Assembly: GCA_024663395.1 (NCBI GenBank)
Contig: JANFAH010000005.1
Location: 2,852,001-2,916,000, forward strand
Length of the DNA stretch: 64,000 nt
Reading direction: 5' to 3'
Source of the DNA: Pisolithus tinctorius
Taxonomy: Eukaryota; Basidiomycota; Agaricomycetes; Boletales; Pisolithaceae
The stretch's first letter is position 1. Each line of letters opens with the position of its first letter. This document shows, one piece after another, positions 47,588-60,554 of this stretch. The notes under the pieces were generated by a model. It had not been told where the DNA came from and made no database searches. It saw only the letters and a list, made by a program, of their open reading frames with translations. A program made the position numbers and the translations under genes.

Positions 47588-49097
47588 TCAGAACCCTCTT
47601 GTGATTGCTCTGCCCGGGTATCCTGTAGATGGCCTAAAAGTTAGTGCCAGCGTTTGCCGTTGTTGTTGTTGTTGCTGTCGCTGCTGTCGCTGTAGCTGTT
47701 GCTGCGTGATCTGCCGCGATCGTAAATTCGAGGCGGCTCTCTGCATTGCTTCACCCAGCCACTTGTTGTATCCCACACACTGTAGTGAACAGCAGGGTAT
47801 CTTCCATTCACCAGTCTCGTATCGTTGCCTCACGACAACCGGATCTCCGCCAGGGCTGAGAGAAGCGACACGAGAGCAGTGATTCGTTTTAGTCTGTCCT
47901 TGCAAAAGTTATAAGTCTGCGCCACGGGCGATGGGCCTGTGGTTTTAGCTACGAACCTCCTCGTCCAGCGACATCCACTCTGATAGTTTCATCTCAGCAT
48001 TAGGAAAGGGTGCACTAACGTACTGGCCGAGATAGGACCACTGATGGCTGGTCAGTCAATTAAATCTGGACATTAGTTCCTTACCTCGTTCGGATGAATT
48101 TCGGCGATGAGTTGAAATGGTTCATAGGAGGGGGCGTAAAACCAGAAGCCATGTTGCCCAAATACGGGCACGTACAATGGCAGGGAAGAGGGAGGACAAA
48201 TCATAAACTGCAACCTAAGCCCAGTCTTCAGGAACCTAGGAATACCTGCGGACAAAAGCGGGGCAGCCACGTCATACATACCGGTCTCGAGAAAATGTCT
48301 AAAGACGATCATCGAAAATGAGAAGCGTGCTACGACTGAATGGACAGAGTACGTACACTCGGCAGATCCTTAATGATTGCCGTGTAGTCCGTAAATATGA
48401 CCGTTGTCTTCGCAGAACGTTCCACAAAGTTAACAGGGGGAAACCGCTGCGATACAACCGAATTTCTATGCTCGATGGCTTCCTTGGCGAGGGAGCTAGT
48501 TTGAGTTATACTCAATCGCGTCTGGAGGGGCACAACTAAGACCAACTGAGACCACAGGTGCACCTATTGCACACGCATACCCGTCTGGAGAGAAAACTCC
48601 GCTCAGCCTCTAATCGAGCAAGACGCGAGGCCAATTCATCCTTTTCCTTGATCGCCACCTCAAGCTTATGACGCAAAGTTGCTTCATCGTCGACAGTCTT
48701 TTTGATGCTGCGCACGATTTCCAAGATCTCGTCGCGCTCAGACAACTTACGCATCATGACAGTCTGCTCAGGAGGGGTTCTGTGAGGCTAATGTTCACCG
48801 TTCGACAGAGAGAAGTGACTTACCTTGAGATTGTCCAGTTCCTTTTTTGTTTCCCTATATTTCTTGGACCAGAACTCGACCAGTTCAGGGCCCAGAGACG
48901 CGTCGACTGGAATCATGTGGATGATATCGATCAAATCGCAAGTCGATGCGAAACTGCTCAGTGTCGTGTCTCAATCGCCACCGTTGTGGATTGTCGATTC
49001 CAAGGACCTGACTGTAAGGGCTTGCAAGAACCCAAGAAATGTGCGTGCAGTTTGAGGGGTACGTCTCGAGGGCGCGTTCATCATTTAAGCGCCACAT
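47588..49097 (-). CDS. hypothetical coiled-coil protein with Gln-rich C-terminus
   Basis: Not recognised. A plausible start MWRLNDERALET at 49097 is divergent from WBP1, 138 bp away. Readable exons include TCDLIDIIHMIPVDASLGPE, ELVEFWSKKYRETKKELDNL, a coiled coil (RKLSERDEILEIVRSIKKTV, KEKDELASRLARLEAERSFL), SLAKEAIEHRNSVVSQRFPP, TDYTAIIKDLP, PRFLKTGLRLQFMICPPSSL, PVFGQHGFWFYAPSYEPFQL, NAEMKLSEWMSLDEEV and VRQRYETGEWKIPCCSLQC, then a Gln-run (47645-47700). Exon joins are only partly resolved. One in-frame TGA at 48971-48973 must be spliced out or is a nonsense codon. Confidence 0.45.
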
Positions 49098-49234
49098 GGT
49101 CACGTGCACAAGCTCTGGCACTCAACATGTCAAAACAACGCCTGAAACCCGCATGACGTGGAGGTCCATAGCAGTACCAACAGCAAGAGGTATAGCGCAC
49201 GGTTTCCGCCTGGAAGCTGTGGAAATAAAGTAGA

Positions 49235-50786
49235 ATGCGGTTCTTCGTGTCGGCGCTGGTCTCGTTCCTCGCGCTCGCGAACAATGTCTTTGCAAAATCC
49301 GGCACTGGAGACTCGGTGTTGGTCGTCATCGACCCGTCGTTGAAGAAAGAGGACTATTCCAAATTCTTTGGGGGACTGGAGGGTAAGTGGAACTTGTCTC
49401 TTACCCGTATACCAAATAACTTTGTTGCGTTTTAGAGCGAGGATACCAACTCACATTCCGAGGGCCTAGGGATGCACATCCGCCTGTAGAACAGTATGGG
49501 ATCCCAGGGTTCTCCCATGTGATCCTTTTCACTCCAGAAACCAAGTGTGAGCCCGTTTTTCAACACTTACCGTGAAATTCGTGGAACTGATTGCCACCCA
49601 TAGCTTATGCTTCCGATATTACACCACAATCGTTGGTTGGTTTGCTCTCGGAGAACACCAATCTCCTTGTAACACTCTCTACCAAACAAACGCCTCTTTC
49701 CTCACTATCTACCGAATTCTCACTGATTCCTCCGCCTCCGGGTACACCTTTGATCTCCCATCACCCCGCTCGCTCCGAACCAGCCACCGTCATCCCCATA
49801 CCCGTATCGGAATCCCCGCTACTCACCCCTGGCACATCACCAGTATGGTTCTCAGGTGTCCCTCACGCGTTTGGCAACAGCCCTTACCTCGTACCCATCC
49901 TCCGTGCAACCTCAGAGAGCTTCGCAGCTGATTCCTTAGACGACTCGGGCGCCGACGCGCTCGTGGATGCATCGGAAAAGGCTGGCGAGGGTCTGTGGGC
50001 CGGTAGCCACCTCGGCCTCGTCACGGGTTTCCAGACGTTGAAGAACTCGCGTGTTGTGTTCGCGGGCGGCGTCGAGATGTTCAGCGACGAGTATGCAAAC
50101 AAGGCGTTGCCAGACGGTACGCCTTCGGGGAACGAAAAGTTTGTAAAAGACATTACGGCATGGGCATTCAGGGAGACGCTCGCACTGCGGATAGACAACA
50201 CTACCCACCACCGTGCAGGCGAGGAAGTACCTCCGGAAACATATACTACCAATGACCAGATCGTAAGTTTTTTTCGTCAACTCTGCTGAGAGCCGACCGT
50301 CTGAACGGTGAGATAGGTATACACGGCACACATCTCTGCCTATGATCCCAAGACATCGAGCTGGAAGCCTTACTCTGGCATCACAGACATGCAGCTCGAG
50401 TTCACTATGCTCGATCCTCACATCCGTATTGCCCTTCCCCCTGTTGCCGGTGAGCCAGGAAAATATCAAGTCCAGTTCCGCGCACCGGACAGGCACGGCG
50501 TATTCAAATTCGTCGTCGATTGGAGACGGAAAGGGTAAGCGTGCGAGTGTTTATACATTCAGTCATCAGCTGAAGCATGAGGCGTCATAGATATCCGCTC
50601 CTCCAGACATCCACTACTGTTCCGGTCGTTCCTCCCAGGCATGATCAATATCCTCGCTTCCTGAGTGCAGCGTGGCCCTATTACGCGGGTGCTATCAGTA
50701 CAAGCGTCGGTTTCTTCCTCTTCTCTGCGCTTTGGCTCGCAGGTGATGTCGAAGGCAAGAAAAAGAAGGGCTTGAAGACGGAGTAA
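49235..50786 (+). CDS. WBP1: oligosaccharyltransferase subunit WBP1/OST48
   Basis: ER-membrane subunit of the complex that transfers the dolichol-linked glycan to Asn. Start MRFFVSALVSFLALANNVFA at 49235 is a signal peptide. Then SVLVVIDPSLKKEDYSKFFG, GYQLTFRGPRDAHPP, YGIPGFSHVILFTPETK, a large exon (FSGVPHAFGNSPYLVPILRA, SRVVFAGGVEMFSDEYANKA), YTAHISAYDPKTSSWKPYSG, QVQFRAPDRHGVFKFVVDW, and a C-terminal membrane segment (AAWPYYAGAISTSVGFFLFS) with a short lysine-rich cytosolic tail (GKKKKGLKTE). Length and topology match the family. Six or seven exons, no break. Confidence 0.93.
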
Positions 50787-51045
50787 GCTACCCACCCATC
50801 TAGACTGCTAGTCCGTGTAAAGTAGATGCGATGCTACTAGCCGCACCTTAGACGAGCTGTTCGGAAGCGTGCACTTTCGCTTCGATTGGTACGCTTACCT
50901 GTAATGACCATTTAGGCTACGACGCTTGTCAATAAGATGGTTGCACACTCGACCACGACTATCTAACGTAAAGCTCTATGAACGTATGTACATGGAAATC
51001 AATCAGTGAAGAAAGCCCCATGTACGTGGGGTCGATACGGTCAAG

Positions 51046-52018
<973 letters not shown>

Positions 52019-52832
52019 CGCGTTTTTTTTTCGAGAGAGAGAAAGACAGACTGAGACTGCTCGGCAGCGGCGACGATGACGATGACGGCGACGACAAACG
52101 CCTTGAAAGTGGTCTTCGAGAGTTGTGACCCGCGCAGTTTCGGATCGCGCGGTTTCATTTATTTCGGACTGCGACCGTGGAAATTCCGGGCGGAGTTGAT
52201 CGGCTCGACGGCGATTGGACGGCGCTCGGGTAATAATCCTGGCGTCATAATCGCTTCGACTCCGAGTCGGAGTGTCTCGCACCGGTATGGACTGCAGGGT
52301 GTCTCGTTCTACGGATTGGATTTGCGTCGAGCAGCCTGGAGACGCAGAATGGGCGATTGAGAACCACGACACACATCCTACGTCGGGTCCGATTCGGGAA
52401 CCCGGTCGAGATGTTCATCAGCTCGAAGACGCTCTGATCTTCTCCACAACCATGCGTTTCGATGCCTATCGAGTTCAGGGTGACCCATAGGTGACTAAGC
52501 AGTCTCCGGTGGTCTGCTGTAGTGCCGGAGATGACTTGGTCGCCATAGATGCACGGACCCAATGGGATGAACAAACCCCTGAGATGCGTTATATTGCTCT
52601 GATTCGTGCGTAGCACACAATATAGTAACAGCTGCTACCTCCATGCTAAAGCACTAACTTGGTCACGTCAGGTATGCGATGAGGGTGGCTGACCCCCAAG
52701 GAATTGGTCACCGGTCAAGATTTGTATGTTTTGCCCAGTTACCTATGATCGTCTCTTGCGACTGTCATCCAACCCATTCCCGCCTCTGGTAATTCCGTCA
52801 TTTTCGATCCCATCGTTCTTGAATACGGGTCG
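52019..52832. other. intergenic, promoter side of ADK1 and of the orphan gene
   Basis: Begins with a T9-A run and GAGAGAGAGAAAG just upstream of the ADK1 start, a pyrimidine-rich feature frequent in fungal promoters. No additional gene seen. Confidence 0.35.
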
Positions 52833-54038
52833 ATGTCTACCAAGAGCCGGTGCGACATGTCTTCATCACCCGAACTCAACGAGCCAGGCGACTACAATGC
52901 CAGTTTCAGCAGCTTATTCTTAGCGCCTCTCAGCGGGGACGTCGCTCCTTCGTGTTCTCCCCTGGACGCGCAGCCCCTCGATTCAGAATTTGGTATGGAT
53001 GTCGATGATCGCGCGACCCCAGTCCAAGATTCGATTTCCTACACGCGGCCCGAGAATGGTGCGAGACCTTCACGTGCGCTAACTTCCGTGCCTGCCGACA
53101 CAGCGCCCCTCGAATGGTCATCTAAGCAGTCCTCCGATGCCTCAATTGAACTATTCTACAGTAGCTTTGCGCAGCCGTTGTCTCTACCGGAAGCTCAAGC
53201 GCGTAGCCTCAATTTCGGTAGACCCCCTACACAGGACGTCATAGCGAAAATCATTCTGCGTCGTAGGCGCGATAACGGTTCGTTTCTGACGAAGTTGGAC
53301 GACGATGTTACCGATTTTGTCCCCCCGACGACTGGATTCGAGAAAGTGGACGAACTTTCACGCATGTACTATAACTTCAGGCCGATTTACAATCCACTCT
53401 GCGGAACCCGACCGCCTTCGTCATTTGTGTATCCCATGCGTGTTGTCCTCGACGTCCAACGACATCTGAAAGACCCGAGGAATGTCGTCTTCCCGCCACC
53501 GGTCCCAATCAACATTCTCTCTCTATTGGACTATTCTGGGCCTAACCGTATCGTACAAGGTGAAGATGGTTGGGCGTTTGTCTCTCCGAAAAAAATGACT
53601 GTCTGGAAAACCGTTCTCGAGCGGGGCGTCGACAAGCATTACAGGCCGCTTTTCCATGAACCAGCCATCCGGAAAGTCACAACAGACCGTTACCATTATG
53701 GCACGGCGACCTACAGCGCTCGATCAATCGTCACTTCGGATTTTGGAGTCAACTTATTTCGCCAGTTGCCTAGGTCGCGCACGTCTTCCCGTACCGAAAT
53801 TATGGTGGAGTACCTTGGCATGTATGTGATGCGCTATGTGGACAACATGATGATGACGCCAGAGGGCCCGCATTTGGTCTCGGAAGAGAACACGAACAGG
53901 ACATACCACGGCCTGGCTCCGAGTCTGTTAGCGGCATCCAAACCAAACATGAAACCCCCGTTCGTGATATTTTCGTACGTCAAATTCGACAAGAATTTAA
54001 TTGGATGCGTCGATGGAGCGGCAACAGAGTCGGCCTGA
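52833..54038 (+). CDS. single-exon protein of unknown function, 401 aa
   Basis: Uninterrupted ORF from ATG 52833 to TGA 54038, unusual here because neighbours have many introns. The N-terminal ~120 residues are Ser/Pro/Asp-rich and probably disordered (FGMDVDDRATPVQD). The rest looks folded (RPPTQDVIAKIILRRRRDNG, YYNFRPIYNPLCG, FVYPMRVVLDVQRHLKDPRN, EDGWAFVSPKKMTVWKTVLE, RTEIMVEYLGMYVMRYVDNM). No signal peptide, membrane segment or known motif was recognised. Reverse-strand ORFs over it are shadows. A family expanded in related fungi or an orphan gene are both possible. Confidence 0.6.
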   Translation: MSTKSRCDMSSSPELNEPGDYNASFSSLFLAPLSGDVAPSCSPLDAQPLDSEFGMDVDDRATPVQDSISYTRPENGARPSRALTSVPADTAPLEWSSKQSSDASIELFYSSFAQPLSLPEAQARSLNFGRPPTQDVIAKIILRRRRDNGSFLTKLDDDVTDFVPPTTGFEKVDELSRMYYNFRPIYNPLCGTRPPSSFVYPMRVVLDVQRHLKDPRNVVFPPPVPINILSLLDYSGPNRIVQGEDGWAFVSPKKMTVWKTVLERGVDKHYRPLFHEPAIRKVTTDRYHYGTATYSARSIVTSDFGVNLFRQLPRSRTSSRTEIMVEYLGMYVMRYVDNMMMTPEGPHLVSEENTNRTYHGLAPSLLAASKPNMKPPFVIFSYVKFDKNLIGCVDGAATESA

Positions 54039-54619
54039 GACGAGTCCTTGGGCAAGACTCCAAAGAGACATCGTGGAGGGGGTTGCCGACAATGGTCTTG
54101 GACCAGCAAAACGTCTGGATCCTCGACCGAATCCGATGACCGATCCTTTGGCCCGCGCACTGCGTCTTATTAAACTTGCACTAGCGTCCAAAACTGCAGA
54201 ATCTGTCTCTTTCGTATCACGAGATCACATCTTTCCTTATCTTTCCAGCATGCCCCTCCTTTTCAATTGCGTTGGGCTGTTGTATCTAGTTGTACTCGAC
54301 GGACCACTTTCATTGTATCGGTACTCCTTACTGTCTTTACTCCTTGCGAACATAATTTAGTGGCTGTTTTAATCGCGGAACCTGCTCTGCGGAGTCGGAG
54401 GGTGATGATACGCTATGATCGAAGCTCGAGGGAGAAAGGGATTATGCGATCTTGACGACTTCTTCTGCGAGAGAGGGTGATGGAGATCGGTCTTTCCTGT
54501 ACGGCGAAACACCTGAGCAAGTTGACATTGGTAAGGTAATACACCAGTAGGAATACTGTAATGAGTCGCTCCCTCTTTCCAGACACTCGTCGCTGATAGC
54601 AACGAGTCTGTGGAAAGCC
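54039..54619. other. 3' region of the orphan gene, nothing else recognised
   Basis: AT-rich stretches and short ORFs without motifs; convergent 3' ends of the orphan gene and of the oxygenase relic. Confidence 0.3.
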
Positions 54620-55974
54620 TCAATAGTAACCCATCCACTGCGACAGACTATGGATTGAGCGGCTTGCAGGAGCAGGGAAATCAACATTGATACACAGGTT
54701 CGCATGCAGGATAGTAACCGTTGGCTCGTCACCGTACGCGACATACAACAACTCGCTGGTAACAGGGTTGTCAGTGAGGTTCGTCACCCCCGCAAGCTGG
54801 ATGAGAGGCTTGGGCAAGTGATCAAAGTCACGGACGTCTTCCGTGGGGTCTCCATCGAAGCTCACGTACTCCACTACCTCACCATGGCTTTGCATGTGAT
54901 GTCTTTAAGCTCGTCCACTGACAATAGGTCCCGTTTGGTTAGGTAAGCGGAGTTAATTTGCTCTTTGGAAGGTACACCGTGATAAGAAAGCCCGGACGTT
55001 CCAGGACAAGCCCAAAGCGGAAAAAAAAAAAACGGCTAAGTGCAACGTCTGGGCCTTTCAGATAATTGCGGAAGCTTGTGACATCATTCGAGGCAGGATA
55101 CTGGCGACAGGGGCCACAGCCAAGACATCCCCCGCTAGGTAGCACACGATAGTCGGTTATGAGGCTGTAGAGGGCCATGCCTGGTCGTACGGTGATAGTG
55201 ACGGTGGACATAATTGCGGTAAGGCCAGGGGTGACTCGGTGTCCAGATACCACCACGCGGACTTCGTGCTTATTGTCGGAGAAAGACGAGATCTATCACC
55301 CACTCGTGATCATATTCACGAAGGACGAACCCGCCGTCTTCGTAGGATGTGAGGAAAACGACGACGAGTGAACCCTCTGTGTGCCTTGAAAAACGAATCT
55401 TTACCTGCACGCCGCCACCATTAGAACTCTGCGAAAATGAGAGACTGGTGGAAAGCGAACCATAGATATTGAGCTTGTACAATTCCATCTTGATTCCTCG
55501 TTTCACGGCGTCATCCTCCACCAACTCTTGGTGGACGATGTCAATCAGGCCAGAATCCTCTACATCGAAACTCGCTGCAAGCTCCGCAGGGTCCATCTTG
55601 CCCGCTTGCGGTGGGACGCGTCAAAGACGTTTTCGCTGCTTACACCAAAGGTAGTTGGTCGACAGGCTGCTGCAAGTCCATCGAGCGCCTGTGGCGTGGT
55701 CTTCGAAAGGTCGATCTTGCTGCGAACACCGAACGACGGGCCCACTGGATGAACGACAATGTGTACCACATAGTCTCTTACGAGAACCTTACTTGATGTT
55801 GGACCTGTCGGTGTCGTTGGTGTTATAGAATAGGGACAACTGCTCAGGAGAAACTGTGTACGTCGCGGAAGGCGTCGTATGCTTGGAGAGTGCAGCGGTG
55901 CGGTAGGTAGGTGAAAACCCGAATGGTGAGAGGCCCACGCTGTGGGCTGGATCATGGACGAAGAGACGCGTCAC
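54620..55974 (-). pseudogene. 2OG-Fe(II) oxygenase (prolyl-4-hydroxylase-like), degraded
   Basis: Minus-strand pieces match a basidiomycete 2OG-Fe(II) oxygenase family: YTVSPEQLSLFYNTND, an intron GTAAGG...CGCAG (55795-55720), KIDLSKTTPQALDGLAAACR, TTFGVSSENVFDASHRK, MDPAELAASFDVEDSG, RGIKMELYKLNIYG, DSFFKAH, GSLVVVFLTSYEDGGFVLRE, SDNKHEVRVVVSGHRVTP, then LYVAYGDEPTVTILHANLCI. A base is missing near 55605 (HRK/KMDP joint), the segment after FKAH that should carry the iron-binding Asp is deleted with a frame change near 55400, and another deletion and frame change lies near 55290. The distal His-containing part (HEVR...GHRVT) survives. Probably inactive. Confidence 0.72.
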
Positions 55975-56205
55975 TGCACAGCCCCTCGTACCTAGTATTT
56001 CTTCCTACGTACTAGACTCGCCGTCAATACCAAGAGTACGACTGATAACTCCACGATCGTACATCATTATCATTCTTCCCCACTCTGAACCCAAGCACAA
56101 GCTGCGTTGGCGGGCTTGCCGGCGATGACGATGAGTGTGTACCAGCAGTCATTAGAGGCTGAGGCAGCGCTGTGACTGACGGTCTGCTGGGGGTGGTCGC
56201 TTAAG

Positions 56206-59200
56206 ATGCGAAACGGATCGAAATCGTATCTCAGAGTTATGCATCCGCAGTCACCTTTGCGGATGAAGGTCAGGTTGTGGGAGGATACGAGAACGGTGAA
56301 CTTCGCCGATGGAGGATTGCAGACGAGCAGCAGCAGGGTCCAATCATGCGAGCGAGCGGCCTTATCGAGTCTGTTGTCGCTTCCCAGGACGGCCGGTCGT
56401 TGGCATCCGGAGATCGTGGATGGAAGGCGACCATCTGGAATGCGGCAACTCATGAAAAAGTGCGCGAGTTCACAGAATACAGCCACTGTGTATTAGCGGT
56501 CGACATCTCGAGCGACGGCACTAAAATTGCCTCTACGGACTGGAACCATGCCCGGATATTCAGCATCACTTCCGGTACCCGGCTCCTTCCTCCCATTCAA
56601 CACGATAAGGTTATTGGCATCAAGTTCTCTCCAGACGGCAGTCGATTTGCTACTGCCTCGGAGATTCAAGGGTTCCGTGTCTACAGCACTCACAACGGCG
56701 ACATCTTGTTCGATTCAGGCAAAAACATTTCAACCGGTTCATGGTCGAGAACTCGTTTGGCCTGGTCACCTGACGGCCAGCAGTTGTTCGTCGCGGAAAG
56801 AGGCAAGATCATCTGTTTCGACCTTTCCAAGTCTTCCTCTTCTGCATGGTCGATCCATGAAAACCAATCCCTGGCATATATAGCATCTAACGGTAGATTC
56901 ATTGCGTGTGCCGCAGGCTTATTGGTTTCGCTATGGGATTGTGTGTCCCACGAGCAGATCGGTAGTATTATCTCTCACACTGCAGAGCTTAAATGCATTG
57001 CTCTCTCTCCAAGCGGGGGGTATCTCGCATGTGCAAATGGCAGGAATATCACGATTCACAATCTCAGAGACGTCCTTCCCTTTAGGTATTTCGGCCGTGG
57101 TGTAAGTGTATATCCACACATGAAGCTCGCATCGCTAACAATCATCACGCTATTTTCGTGTCCTGTGTAATATCCTAATCCATCGGCAACTCCGCCCACA
57201 CTTCTCAGCTTCCGCTCGTAGAAGTGAGTAACAAGACCTTCCAGTCGTGGACACAGGACGACCCGACGCAAACTGAAGTGTTGCTGTCGGAGGAGATCAC
57301 GAATGCTTCAAGTCCCAGGCACTACATGCTAGCAAATCGCGCTCTTATAAGAGCACGTTTGAAAAATCTGACACCAGCAATCGAGGACGCCAAGGAGGTC
57401 CGTTCCCCTTAGGCTCACGACTCCGTTTGCATGTTTGCTTACATGCGCCCCAAGTCCCTTCGGGTTCAACCATCACCTATCGGCTATATTGCGATGGCAG
57501 TTTCTCTACTTGGCCAGGGCGATCGAGAGGGTGCGCTATGGGCATTCGACTTTGCCTTTCATGATTGTCGGCTGTACGACATCGGATTTCTCCTACTACT
57601 CAAGGTGCGTGAGACGATCTACATCGTTCTCGCAATTGATCTACGTTCCGCCCAGTCAATCCTTGTGTTCGAATCCGGAAGTCAGGAGGAGGCAGTAAAT
57701 CGTGTAGAACACCTTGCTACGAGAGCAAATGATGACAACGATGGCGACGCCGCCTACCTTTACACCCAGGTACGTGCCTCGCGTGATGCAGACATGTGAG
57801 TGTCACTGCTGACGCATCACGCAGGTCCTTGGAGTTATGTACATGAAAATGGAGAATTATGGACGTGCGTTACCATTGATCGAGCGTGTCAAGAACCTAG
57901 CCCCCAAGGATAAACAATGTCATCCGCTAGTGTCGGTTTCGCTCGTAGGTCTTCTGCTGTTACCACCTATTGATCTAACCCTCCGTGAAGATATTCGGGT
58001 GGAATTTCATTGGACTGGACATCGTTCCCCAGCAACGTCTCTGTGAAACTCTCCATGCTGAAGGACGTACAGCCGAAGCCGTGGAGATCCTCCTCGACAT
58101 CATCAGGACATCAAGTGAGGAGATCCAGGCGAGTATGACAACTGTGAATTGGGTTGCAGGTATGTCTTGTAACCATTAGTCTAGTCGAGGTACACGTCCA
58201 TGCCCGCCACCAGATTTCAGCAAAAGATGCGCTACGACACTTGAGCATGTTGGCGACGAAGTCTTCGGATCTGCAAAACATGACGGTGCAATAACACAAC
58301 ACTCTGCTGAGTTGTCCGCAAGTCCTGCAGGTCTGTTTATCAAGCGGAGCAGAGCTCGAGCAGCAAATAGATTATGGGAGGATGCACTGCAGGATGCGAA
58401 TGAGGTATGGACAGTATCATTCTTGCATGAGTTGGTTCCCTATAACAGGTGTATAGGCGGTGAAAGCAGACCCCTCTTGCCCTTGGGGCTATGAGGCCAG
58501 GCATGCGGCGCTTCATGGAGCAGAAAAGTATGGTGAGGCAATTGATGCTTTTGGGTCTATGCTGCAGGTGATCGAAGAGTCCCATGATCCTGCAACCAGG
58601 GGTATGTACCTCCTCTGTGAATTTAATACCTACAAATGGCGGTTTGACAGAACTGCGCAAGAGCTATGTTTCTCCTTCCGAGACAATTGCAGTTATTGAT
58701 CCCATCGTCCGTGGGATCCTAAAAAACTGTCCCCTTGTTGCCATTGATGTCACCACTGGTTGCCTTTGTGACGGTCCCGAGCGGATCCGTATCTTCAAGG
58801 CTGATCCGTCGTTCAAAGAACTTGTTTCATCTATGATGAAAGAGGTGGACAACCAACGGATCCTACGCGTGGTTGCAAAATTTTTCGGATACGTCATGTT
58901 CTCTCATGCATGGCAGGGGAACGAACCATTATTCCAGGACGTCAACATAGCCAAATCTGTGTGGAACCTCTCCGACATGCCTCTGAACGAGAAGTTGCGC
59001 AGTTTTTGCAAGGAGACGCGCAGACTTGGTTATAATTGGGCGTGGTCCGATACGTGTTGCATCGACAAGACTACGAGCTCTGTCCTCAATCAATCTCTCA
59101 CATCTATGTACAAATGGTATGCGAATTCGGCAGCCACGCTCGTATTCCTTGCCGGCGTAGCACATCCGTCCAAACCTGGGGACCTTACGCATAGTTTGTG

Positions 59201-60368
59201 GATGACACGAGCATGGACTTTACAAGAGCTTCTCGCACCGAAAGTTATTTTTTTCTATGATTCCGAGTGGAAATTATACCTCGGCGATACTAGTGCGAAT
59301 CACAAAGAATCTCCGGAGATCATGCAGGAGCTAGCAGATGCGATCGAGGTACCTCATGGAACTATCGTCACGTTCTCTCCAGACGATTTCGGGGTGCACG
59401 AGAAACTCCGTTTAGCTTCGACACGCAATGCGACGGTCGAGGAAGACGTCGCGTACTCTCTTATCGGAATATTCAAGTCCGATATCAGGCCCCACTACGG
59501 CGAAGGACCCGACGCTCTGGGGCACCTTCTGGAGGAGATTGTGGCCCGCTCTGGCGAGGTTACGGTGCTTGCGTGGTCAGGAAAATCATCGTTATACAAC
59601 AGTTGCCTCCCAGCTTCCATTTCCGTTTACCGCCAAATCCCTCACAACCCTCCGTCACTCGAAGGGGAAGAAATGGAAATTTGCATCTCGAAGTTACGTG
59701 ACAAGTTGCCCCGGCAAGAAGTACAGAAGATATACAATAAGATCAACCGTCTTTCCCCTGCCCGTTTTGCAGCCCGACGTCTACATCTGCCCTGCATCGT
59801 CTTCTCTGTGAAAAGTCTCGAGAAACCACGCAAAGGCAATGAGACGTTATATCGTGCTAGGGTATCGGGGCTTGGAACTGTAATGTTCACAACCGCAGAT
59901 GATCTCCCGCTGCACGAGCCAAAAAAATTCGTCTTCGCGCATCCGTGGATTCGTCATATCCGGGGTCCGTGTAGTGGGATTATCTGGGAAAGTGACTTGG
60001 ACTCTGATACTGACCCTGGGTCAGAACTGGATGCTGGCGCTGGATCGGATGAGGTTGCATCATGGCAGATTGTCTGCGGGGATGACCCCGAGTCTGGCAC
60101 TGACACCGACTCGGTTTATCACGACGCGGAATCAGATGTGGTTGGGCCGCCTTCGCCATTGCCCGTCACCGTCCCTCATGTTGACGACTATACCCGGGCA
60201 CTACAGACGATTGCTCGCCTCGGACAACCATTCAACGCACTGCTTCTTGTACAGCAGCCGGGTGGAGAGTACAAGAGGGTCGCTGCGGAGAACGAGATTG
60301 TCGTCTCAGGGCTGGGAACCAACATCACTTCCAAGAACATTCTGGCGGAGGTGTTGGAAATCCTTTGA
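56206..60368 (+). CDS. WD40-TPR-HET domain protein
   Basis: A large multi-exon gene. WD40-like part (56230-57105): VGGYENGELRRWRI, VVASQDGRSLASGDRGWKAT, DISSDGTKIASTDWNHARI, IKFSPDGSRFATASEIQGFR, RLAWSPDGQQLFVAERG, LSPSGGYLACANGRNITIHN. TPR part over small exons (57206-58640): MLANRALIRARLKNLTPAIE, GYIAMAVSLLGQGDREGALW, RALPLIERVKNLAPKDKQC, RSRARAANRLWEDALQDANE and YEARHAALHGAEKYGEAIDA. HET part: FGYVMFSHAWQGNEPLFQDV, YNWAWSDTCCIDKTTSSVLN, MTRAWTLQELLAPKVIFFYD, ATVEEDVAYSLIGIF and HYGEGPDALGHLLEEI. A low-complexity Asp/Ser/Glu stretch (59995-60130) precedes the end QPGGEYKRVAAENEI...LEIL. Start exon unresolved. Inferred role: recognition by repeats, signalling by HET. Confidence 0.82.
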
Positions 60369-60554
60369 CGTGTATGGGAGTTGGGCTCAGCCTTTTTTTT
60401 TTACGATTGGTTTGTCTCTCGTCTTGTATCGGTCGCTTTTCTTTTCGTGCTGCTTTTGTTGGCTTGCTTATTGTGACGAAGCCTCCAGAGAGCTCATGAT
60501 AACACCTACTTGATACCTGTAACGAAGCTGGAGATCTGTTCATACTCATGTACC

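Noticed and set aside
47645..47710. Cys-rich plus-strand peptide (CCCCCCRCC-like) as a metal-binding protein
   Set aside because: It is the reverse complement of a CAA/CAG glutamine run in the minus-strand gene.
53834..54191. Minus ORFs over the end of the 401-aa gene
   Set aside because: Shadows of the plus-strand coding sequence.
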